A DNA stretch of 64,000 nucleotides from assembly GCA_945907245.1 (NCBI GenBank), contig CAMDTB010000008.1:1-64000 (forward strand). Direction: 5' to 3'. The notes beneath the pieces are model-generated. The model was not told the origin of the DNA and did not search any database. It saw only the letters and a list, made by a program, of their open reading frames with translations. The position numbers were made by a program, and so were the translations under genes. This DNA comes from Rhizobium sp. Q54. GTDB lineage: Bacteria > Pseudomonadota > Alphaproteobacteria > SMXS01. Within the stretch, counting starts at the first letter, position 1; each line of letters starts with the position of its first letter. Positions 57,360 through 64,000 of this stretch are shown in pieces.

Positions 57360-58064
57360 TCACGCGCCCGGCAGCAAGCGCGCCAACTGCAGCACGTGGC
57401 CGCCCTTGCGGGCGCCATGATCCGCCAGCGCCTTGCGGCCGCCGGCGGCAAAGATGGCCACCGCGGCCAGCAGATCGCGGAGTTGGCCGGCGCTTCCCAG
57501 GTCGAAACCGCACCAGGCGCCACCCGACAGCCGGGTAACCTCGCGGAACACGGATTCGGCATAGGGATCGCCGCCTTCCTGGAACATGAAGGCCGGTACG
57601 CCGGCCAGCCCAAGCTCGCCCGCGACAGCGCAGACGGCGTCGATCTCCTCCTCGCAGCTGTCGCCCACATAGACAAGGGCGTTGACCTTCCCCTCCCGCG
57701 CCTCCTTGACGGCGCGCTTCAGCACCCGTTCGATCTGGGTGTATCCACCCTGGCAGGCGATCGACGTCATGGCGCGGGTCAGCGGCTCGGACCGGGCGTA
57801 CCAGCGGCTCGCCTTGCATTCCCGGTAACCGCGGAAGAACACCAGCTTGATGTCGAGGCCGCCGACCGCCTCGGCCTCGCGGAACATGTCGGCCTGGATG
57901 TGGCAGGCACGGTCCCAGGTGGGCTGCCGGCTGAGGGTCGCGTCGAGCGCGAAGATCAGCCTGCCGCGCCCGGCCGAGGCCGGCGCAGGCGTGAGGGCCA
58001 GATTGCGCAGGAAGGCGTCGACCTCGCCCGAGCCGCCGACAATTTTTGGTGTCTTGCCCACCAT
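57360..58064 (-). CDS. VWA-like domain protein
   Basis: RGRLIFALDATLSRQPTWDRACHIQADMF, ALVYVGDSCEEEIDAV, PAFMFQEGGDPYAESVFREVTRLSGGAW. Confidence 0.75.
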   Translation of the reverse strand: MVGKTPKIVGGSGEVDAFLRNLALTPAPASAGRGRLIFALDATLSRQPTWDRACHIQADMFREAEAVGGLDIKLVFFRGYRECKASRWYARSEPLTRAMTSIACQGGYTQIERVLKRAVKEAREGKVNALVYVGDSCEEEIDAVCAVAGELGLAGVPAFMFQEGGDPYAESVFREVTRLSGGAWCGFDLGSAGQLRDLLAAVAIFAAGGRKALADHGARKGGHVLQLARLLPGA

Positions 58065-58083
58065 GCTTGAGTATCGTCCCGTC

Positions 58084-58935
58084 ATGCCGAATGAACCCGT
58101 CATTCTACGTGGCGTCGCCGACCTCCGCGGACAAGTGGAAGATTGGCGAAAGGCCGGACAAACTGTTGCCCTGGTGCCGACCATGGGCGCGCTGCACGAG
58201 GGTCATCTGTCCCTCATGACGCTGGCCGCGACCCAGGCCGAGCGGGTGATCGCCAGCATTTTCGTCAACCCGGCCCAGTTCGGCCCGGGCGAGGACTACG
58301 AGCGCTATCCCCGCACCGAGGCCGAGGACGTGGCCAAGCTGGCCACCGTCGGCGTGGATGCCGCCTTCGTGCCCACCGCGCGCGAAATGTATCCCGAGGG
58401 CTTCGCCACCAGGGTGCATGTCGACCGGCTCGGCGACGTGCTGTGCGGCGCCCACCGCCCGGGCCATTTCGACGGCATGGCGCTGGTGGTGGTCAAGCTG
58501 CTGACCTCGGCGCTGCCGGACGTGGCGATCTTCGGCGAGAAGGACTACCAGCAGCTCCAGATTATCCGCCGGTTCACCGCTGACCTGAACATCCCGGTGC
58601 GGATCATGGGCGGCGCTATCGAGCGCGAGCCCGACGGCCTCGCCCTGTCGTCGCGCAACCGGTATCTGAGCCCGGAACAGCGGCAAATCGCCGTCGCCCT
58701 GTCCGGGGCGCTGAAGGCGGTGCGTGATACGGTGAACGCGGGCGGCGACCCGTCCGAGGCGTCCGCCAAGGCCCGCGAAGACATTGTGAAGGCCGGCTTC
58801 GACAGTGTCGATTACGTGGAAGTCCGCGATCCGTCGTCGCTGGAGCTGGTTACGGAGCCCGGCAAGCCCGCGAGGGTGTTCGGCGCGGCGCGGCTGGGGA
58901 CGACGCGGCTGATCGATAACTGGCCGGTGAATTAA
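58084..58935 (+). CDS. panC: Pantothenate synthetase
   Basis: VALVPTMGALHEGHLSLMTLA, ASIFVNPAQFGPGEDYERYPRT, VVVKLL, FGEKDYQQLQIIRRF, SSRNRYLSPEQR. Confidence 0.98.
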   Translation: MPNEPVILRGVADLRGQVEDWRKAGQTVALVPTMGALHEGHLSLMTLAATQAERVIASIFVNPAQFGPGEDYERYPRTEAEDVAKLATVGVDAAFVPTAREMYPEGFATRVHVDRLGDVLCGAHRPGHFDGMALVVVKLLTSALPDVAIFGEKDYQQLQIIRRFTADLNIPVRIMGGAIEREPDGLALSSRNRYLSPEQRQIAVALSGALKAVRDTVNAGGDPSEASAKAREDIVKAGFDSVDYVEVRDPSSLELVTEPGKPARVFGAARLGTTRLIDNWPVN

Positions 58936-58941
58936 GTCCGG

Positions 58942-59349
58942 CTAAAGCAGCCCCAGCTCCCGCAACTCCGCAATCATTTCCGGCGGCATGTCGCCGGTGT
59001 CGCCTTCCCGCAGGTCCGGCGGCGCGTCCTCGGGCTTGAGGTAGCGCCAGCCCTGGTGCGGGCGGCGCGGCCAGGGATGCACCGGCACCACAGTGCCGTC
59101 CAGGTAGATGCGGCAAAAGGCGCGGCCATTGTCGTCCTCAAGGCGCTCGATGGACGTAAGCAGCTGCCGCGCCAGGATCTTGCGGGTGATGATCCAGTAA
59201 ACCGAGCCGCCCTCGAGCAGCTCGTCGGCGCGCTTGGGGATGTTGCGCGTATGGATGCAGCGTTCGTCGCCGCGCGCCTGCATCACCTGCCGCAGGTGGT
59301 CGAGGTCGGAGACCCCGACCGCCGGGCGCAGCAGGTGAATCGACGCCAC
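58942..59349 (-). CDS. DUF1489-like protein (GTG start likely)
   Basis: ASIHLLRPAVGVSDLDHLRQVMQAR...YWIITRKILARQLLTSIERLEDDNGRAFCRIYLDGTVVPVHPWPRRPHQGWRYL. Confidence 0.78.
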   Translation of the reverse strand: MASIHLLRPAVGVSDLDHLRQVMQARGDERCIHTRNIPKRADELLEGGSVYWIITRKILARQLLTSIERLEDDNGRAFCRIYLDGTVVPVHPWPRRPHQGWRYLKPEDAPPDLREGDTGDMPPEMIAELRELGLL

Positions 59350-59366
59350 GCGAGTTCCAGCCCCGC

Positions 59367-60548
59367 TCAGACCAGCTCGATGGCCAGCGCCGTGGCCTCG
59401 CCGCCGCCCAGGCAAATGGCCGCGACGCCGCGCTTCAGGCCATGCTTCTCCAGCGCGTTGATCAGGGTGACGATGATCCGGGCGCCCGACGCGCCGACCG
59501 GATGGCCCAGCGCGCAGGCGCCGCCATGAATGTTCATGATGTCGTGGCCGACGCCGAGGTCGCGCATCACCGCCATGGGCACCACGGCGAAGGCCTCGTT
59601 GATCTCGAACAGGTCCACATCCGACATTTTCCAGCCGACGCGGTCCAGCACCTTCTTCACCGCGCCGACCGGCGCCGTGGTGAACCATTCCGGCTCCTGT
59701 GCGAACGTCGCCTGGCCGACGATGCGCGCGAGCGGCTTGACGCCCCGCTTGTCGGCATTGCCGCGGGTCATCAGCACCACGGCGGCGGCACCGTCCGAGA
59801 TCGAGCTGGAATTGGCCGGCGTCACCGTGCCGTCCTTGGCGAAGGCCGGCTTGAGGTTCGGGATCTTCGAGTGGTCGGCGGTGCGGGGCTGCTCGTCCGA
59901 GTCGATCACCGCCTCGCCCTTGCGGGTCTTGACCGTCACCGACGCCATCTCACGGCGGAAGGTGCCGTCCACATTGGCGGTCTGGGCGCGGTTCAGCGAT
60001 GCCACGGCGAAGGCGTCCTGCTCCTCTCGGGTGAACTGGTACCGCTGGGCGGTCGCCTCGGCATAGGTGCCCATCAGGCGGCCATGGCGGAAATCCTCCA
60101 GGCCGTCGGTGAACATGTGGTCCTTCACCTCGCCATGGCCCATGCGCAGGCCCTGGCGCACCTTGGGCAGCAGGTAGGGCGCGTTGGTCATGCTCTCGAG
60201 GCCACCGGCGATGACGATGTCGGCGGCGCCGGCCAGGATCATGTCGTTGCCCTGCATGATCGCCTTCATGCCCGAGCCGCACATCTTGTTGACCGTGGTG
60301 GCGCCGACGGTATCGGGAATGCCCGCGCCCAGGCTGGCCTGGCGGGCCGGCGCCTGGCCGAGACCGGCCGGCAGCACGCAGCCCATGATGGTCTCGTCGT
60401 AATCGACGACCGGAATGCCGGTCTCGGCGACGGCCTTGGCGATGGCGGCAGCGCCGAGCTGGGGGGCGGTCAGAGACGCCAGCTCGCCCTGGAACGTGGC
60501 CATCGGCGTACGGCCGATACCGGTGATGACGATCGAATTCTCGGACAT
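59367..60548 (-). CDS. Acetyl-CoA C-acetyltransferase (thiolase)
   Basis: VNKMCGSGMKAIMQG (active Cys), NIHGGACALGHPVGASGARI, AICLGGGEATALAIE. Confidence 0.96.
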   Translation of the reverse strand: MSENSIVITGIGRTPMATFQGELASLTAPQLGAAAIAKAVAETGIPVVDYDETIMGCVLPAGLGQAPARQASLGAGIPDTVGATTVNKMCGSGMKAIMQGNDMILAGAADIVIAGGLESMTNAPYLLPKVRQGLRMGHGEVKDHMFTDGLEDFRHGRLMGTYAEATAQRYQFTREEQDAFAVASLNRAQTANVDGTFRREMASVTVKTRKGEAVIDSDEQPRTADHSKIPNLKPAFAKDGTVTPANSSSISDGAAAVVLMTRGNADKRGVKPLARIVGQATFAQEPEWFTTAPVGAVKKVLDRVGWKMSDVDLFEINEAFAVVPMAVMRDLGVGHDIMNIHGGACALGHPVGASGARIIVTLINALEKHGLKRGVAAICLGGGEATALAIELV

Positions 60549-60663
60549 GGAAGTTCCTTCGTTGCAGAGCGCCACGGCAGTGGCGTGATGTCAGTGTTTT
60601 GTTTTGACAGGGTGCCGGGAGTCAACCCGGAATGGGAACCGGATGGGCCGCCCTGCGGCAAAT

Positions 60664-62064
60664 TCACATCAGGATCAGTGCGGCGAGGCCAAGGAAGGCG
60701 AAGAACCCGACCACGTCGGTGACGGTCGTCACGAACACGCTGGAGGCGATGGCCGGGTCGACACCGGCGCGCGACAGGCCGAGCGGGATGAGCACCCCGG
60801 CGAACGCCGCGACCACCAGGTTGATCACCATGGCGCTGCCGATGACGCCGCCCAGCATCCAGTTGCCGAAGAAGAGGCCGACCAGCACACCGATCAGCAG
60901 CGCCATGCTGACGCCGTTCAGCAGGCCCACGGCGCCTTCGCGAATGATGGTGCGCATGGCGTTGCTCGAGGTCAGTTCCTTCATGCCCAGGGCGCGCACC
61001 GCCACCGCCAGCGCCTGGGTGCCCGCGTTGCCGCCCATGCTGGCGACGATGGGCATCAGCACCGCCAGCGCCACCATCTGCTCGATGGTTGCGTCGAACT
61101 GCTTGATCACCGTGGCGGCCAGGATCGCGGTCAGCAGGTTGACCATCAGCCACGGCAGGCGGGTGCGAACGGTCCACAGGATCGACTCGTGCATCGACGC
61201 ATCGGACACGCCGGACAGCAGCAGGATGTCCTCCTGCGCCTCGTCATGGATGACGTCGACCACGTCGTCGACCATGATCACGCCGAGCAGGCGGTTATCG
61301 TCGTTGACCACCAGCGCCGAGATCAGATTGTATTGCTGGAACAGGAAGGCGACTTCCTCCTGGTCGGTCTGCGCCTTGATGAGGACTGGCTCGTCCTCCA
61401 TGATCTCCTCGACCCTCACCGGCCGCTTGGCGCGCAGCAGGCGGTTGAGCGGCAGCGAGCCGATCGGCTTCAGCTTGGCATCGACGACGAAGATTTCATA
61501 GAAATCGTCCGGCAGGTCCTCGCTTTCGCGCATGTAGTCGATGGTCTGGCCGACGGTCCAGTACGCCGGCACCGCGATGAAGTCGCGCTGCATCAGGCGG
61601 CCGGCGGACTCCTCGGGATAGGACAGCGCCGCCTCGACGTCGGCGCGCTCCTCGACGGGCATGGCGTCGAGCACCTCGCGGCGGTCAGCGTCGTCCAGGT
61701 CCTGGATCAGGTAGGCCGCGTCGTCCGCCTCCAGCTCGCTCATGGCGGCGGCGATCTCGCGCGGCTCCAGCAGGTCGATGATTTCGTCGCGGACCGTTTC
61801 CTCGAGCTCGGTCAGCGCCTCGGGCTCGATCCGGTCGCGGGCGACCTCGATCAGCCGCCGCCGGTTCTTCGACGACAGCTGCTCGATCAGGTCAGCCTGG
61901 TCGGCGGCGTGATAGTCTTCCAGCAGGGCGTGGATGAACGCGATGTCGTCGTTCTTGAGGGCCTCGGCGACCTGCGCGACTTCCTCCTCGGAAACACGGT
62001 AGGGCGAGTTTTCAGGTGCCTCGGCGACGGGGCGGCCTTCCAGTTCCGTCTCTTCGTTCTGCAT
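60664..62064 (-). CDS. mgtE: MgtE-family magnesium transporter
   Basis: N-domain with HALLEDYHAADQADLIEQL, CBS pair, and C-terminal TM domain GGNAGTQALAVAVRAL, SSVFVTTVTDVVGFFAFLGLA. Confidence 0.96.
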   Translation of the reverse strand: MQNEETELEGRPVAEAPENSPYRVSEEEVAQVAEALKNDDIAFIHALLEDYHAADQADLIEQLSSKNRRRLIEVARDRIEPEALTELEETVRDEIIDLLEPREIAAAMSELEADDAAYLIQDLDDADRREVLDAMPVEERADVEAALSYPEESAGRLMQRDFIAVPAYWTVGQTIDYMRESEDLPDDFYEIFVVDAKLKPIGSLPLNRLLRAKRPVRVEEIMEDEPVLIKAQTDQEEVAFLFQQYNLISALVVNDDNRLLGVIMVDDVVDVIHDEAQEDILLLSGVSDASMHESILWTVRTRLPWLMVNLLTAILAATVIKQFDATIEQMVALAVLMPIVASMGGNAGTQALAVAVRALGMKELTSSNAMRTIIREGAVGLLNGVSMALLIGVLVGLFFGNWMLGGVIGSAMVINLVVAAFAGVLIPLGLSRAGVDPAIASSVFVTTVTDVVGFFAFLGLAALILM

Positions 62065-62094
62065 CGGCACCCCCTGTCTGGACAGGTTCGCAGA

Positions 62095-62138
62095 AGAAAA
62101 AAGACCTGCAGGCAAACTCGGTTACCTGCAGGTCCTTA
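62095..62138 (-). terminator. Intrinsic terminator of tRNA-Leu
   Basis: Minus strand GGACCTGCAGGtaaccgagtttgCCTGCAGGTCttttttcttc: 10-bp perfect stem then a T-run. Confidence 0.85.
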
Positions 62139-62141
62139 AAC

Positions 62142-62228
62142 TGGTGCGGTCGAGAAGACTCGAACTTCCACGAGCTTGCGCCCACAGCGACCTCAACGCT
62201 GCGCGTCTACCAATTCCGCCACGACCGC
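62142..62228 (-). tRNA. tRNA-Leu (anticodon GAG), CCA encoded
   Basis: Minus strand GCGGTCGTGGCGGAATTGGTAGACGCGCAGCGTTGAGGTCGCTGTGGGCGCAAGCTCGTGGAAGTTCGAGTCTTCTCGACCGCACCA: acceptor stem, long variable arm, loop TTGAGGT. Confidence 0.97.
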
Positions 62229-62327
62229 AGTGAGGCGCTCAAGTAGCAAAATCGGATGCGGGCCGCAAGGAAAGAACGGGCACGAAAAGGGATTAGAGTC
62301 CGGCGCGGTCCACGGGCCCGCCGAAAC

Positions 62328-63050
62328 TCAGATATTCTCGGCCACGTGGATGCCGCACTCGGTCTTGTCGGTGCCCGCCCAGCGGCCGGCACGGTAGTCC
62401 TGGCCGGCCTCGACGCGCTTGGTGCAGGGCATGCAGCCGATCGACAGGTAACCGTCCTCGACCAGCGGATGGCGCGGCAGATCCTTCTCGTTGGCGACGC
62501 GCTGGAGATCCTCCAGGCTGAAATTGGCCAGCGGGTTGATCTTGATACGTCCCTCGCTCTCCTCGATCAGCGGCAAAGCGGCGCGGGTGCCGGTCTGGAA
62601 CCGCTTGCGGCCGGTGATCCAGGCGTCGAAGCCCTGCAGCGCCTTGTCGAGCGGACGCGTCTTGCGCAGGTCGCAGCAGGCGTCCAGGTTGCGGGTCCAG
62701 AGCAGGCCGTTCTTGTCCTCTGCCTTCAGCTCCTCGGCATCCGGCTTCAGGGTGCGGATGTCGCTAAGGCCGAAGCGGCTCTGCAGCGTGTCGCGGTAGC
62801 GCAGCGTCTCGCCGAACAGCTTGCCGGTATTGAGGAACAGGATCGGGGTTGCCGTGTCGATCTGGGACACCATGTCGACCAGCACCGCGGATTCCGAGCC
62901 GAACGACGACACCAGCGCGATGCGGCCGGGGAAGACCTCCTTGATCATGACCTCGAGCAGGTCCTTGCCGTCGAGATGGCCATAGCGCTCGTTCAGCCAT
63001 GCCACGTCGGGCAGCCGGTTTTCCTGCTTCACTTGCAACGCCGCAGTCAT
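62328..63050 (-). CDS. cysH: APS/PAPS reductase CysH (Fe-S type)
   Basis: ALVSSFGSESAVLVDMVSQID, DACCDLRKTRPLDKAL, CMPCTKRVEAGQDYRAGRWAGTDKTECGIH. Confidence 0.95.
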   Translation of the reverse strand: MTAALQVKQENRLPDVAWLNERYGHLDGKDLLEVMIKEVFPGRIALVSSFGSESAVLVDMVSQIDTATPILFLNTGKLFGETLRYRDTLQSRFGLSDIRTLKPDAEELKAEDKNGLLWTRNLDACCDLRKTRPLDKALQGFDAWITGRKRFQTGTRAALPLIEESEGRIKINPLANFSLEDLQRVANEKDLPRHPLVEDGYLSIGCMPCTKRVEAGQDYRAGRWAGTDKTECGIHVAENI

Positions 63051-63607
63051 TTCAACCACTCGCTCTTCTCGATCATGGCGTCGGTGCGCTCGGCGACCGT
63101 TGCCATATCGGCGCCTTCCTCGATCCACTTCCGGCGCTGCGCCGACAGCACCTGAAGCCGCTCGGCCCATTCGGGCCCGAATGCCTCTTCCAGGTGGCGG
63201 CGCAACCTGCGCGCCAGACCCGGGCTTGCCCCGCCGGTGCCGACGGCGATCAGCAGATCGCCGCGCCGGACCGACCCGGGCACGTGGAAGTCGCACAGTT
63301 CGCGGACGTCTTCCACGTTCACCAGCACGTTGTGGTCGCGTGCCATCAGCGCCAGGCTGAACGAAGCGTCGTCGTCGAGTCCGGCGACGTAGAGCAGATC
63401 CACGCCCGACAGGTCGGCGACTTCAGGCAGCCGGTCATGGACCGCGCCATCGGTCAGCGCCGCGAACCGTTCCGTCTCGCCGGGGGCGAACACCGCCACG
63501 GCCCTCGCGCCGCCCTCCCGGGCCTGCCGCACACGGCGTTCCGCCGCCTGGCCGTTTCCCGCCACCACGATGGTCACCCGCTCCGGGTCGATCATGATCG
63601 GGATCAT
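63047..63607 (-). CDS. Precorrin-2 dehydrogenase/siroheme synthase N-domain (CysG-N/Met8-like)
   Basis: VTIVVAGNGQAAERRVRQAREGGARAVAVFAP, NVLVNVEDVRELCDFHVPGSVRRGDLLIAVGTGGASPGLARRLRRHLE. Confidence 0.92.
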   Translation of the reverse strand: MIPIMIDPERVTIVVAGNGQAAERRVRQAREGGARAVAVFAPGETERFAALTDGAVHDRLPEVADLSGVDLLYVAGLDDDASFSLALMARDHNVLVNVEDVRELCDFHVPGSVRRGDLLIAVGTGGASPGLARRLRRHLEEAFGPEWAERLQVLSAQRRKWIEEGADMATVAERTDAMIEKSEWLK

Positions 63608-63832
63608 GGGGCTTCCGCTCCCGGCAGTTGCACCGGTTTCCAATTGACAGTGTATATTAGGGGTATTCGGAAAAATCTCAAGTGAGCATGTAAAACCGAA
63701 AATAATACATAAAAACTATGTTGATTTAATTCCCGTCGACCGATACCGACGTTGTTGTGGAACTCTCCAGATCGCGTGCCTATGCTGGCGGTCCTTCTTG
63801 GGAGAGACCTAGCGGCATAAAGGGGAGCCAGC

Positions 63833-64000
63833 ATGTCGGATTCCGTGCAGTACGTGGCCGATCGCATCGCGTTGATGGACGTGATGCTGAAATACACCAA
63901 GGGCGTCGACAACCGCGACCTGGAGCTTTACCGCTCCGTGTTCACCGACGACGTGGAAGTCGTCGGCTTCGGCGCGAACTCCTATCATGGCGGCGATGCA
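63833..64000 (+). CDS. SnoaL/NTF2-like protein, truncated by window edge
   Basis: MSDSVQYVADRIALMDVMLKYTKGVDNRDLELYRSVFTDDVEVVGFGANSYHG; GGGGAG RBS upstream. Confidence 0.8.
   Translation, partial: MSDSVQYVADRIALMDVMLKYTKGVDNRDLELYRSVFTDDVEVVGFGANSYHGGDA

Noticed and set aside
58942-59688. 248-aa version of the DUF1489-like ORF
   Set aside because: The N-terminal ~113 residues are out-of-frame antisense/overlap with the thiolase gene. The real product probably starts at GTG 59349.
1-64000. CRISPR arrays, prophage, IS elements, integrons
   Set aside because: No regularly spaced direct repeats, no phage structural genes and no transposase or integrase ORFs found. The inverted repeats seen are short and non-coding.

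Overview
High-GC chromosomal window that looks alphaproteobacterial (gene content and codon bias; inferred, not tested). It is densely coding, with about 55 supportable protein genes, one tRNA-Leu(GAG) and no rRNA, CRISPR array, IS element or prophage that I could see. Recognisable modules: an enoyl-CoA hydratase and threonine aldolase; a P450; a kup potassium transporter followed by a short KdpD-like kinase and KdpE, without kdpFABC; an SPFH/NfeD pair; a fluoroacetate-dehalogenase-like hydrolase with a VOC protein; an NRAMP-like transporter; an RND efflux pair bracketed by two paralogous VOC genes; phaC-fabI; a sulfate-uptake locus (Rrf2 regulator, sbp, OprP-like porin, cysT, cysW, cysA); a SugE/Gdx-type SMR gene preceded by a convincing guanidine-II (mini-ykkC) riboswitch; pnuC-nadR; clpS-clpA; a phasin; pgm/ugd/galU; panC; a thiolase; mgtE; cysH and a CysG-N-like gene. 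The best second looks are: (1) the guanidine-II riboswitch and its exporter; (2) the dehalogenase-like hydrolase with its catalytic and halide-pocket residues apparently intact; (3) kup-kdpDE with a truncated KdpD and a 35-aa ORF; (4) the sulfate locus with a dedicated porin and an Rrf2 regulator; (5) a three-copy family of ~90-bp intergenic inverted repeats; (6) a frameshifted DUF2339 gene at the left edge; (7) a 24-aa hydrophobic small ORF with its own promoter-like sequence. I did not find a clearly unprecedented multi-gene system. Protein family calls come from motif recognition by eye, with no database searches.
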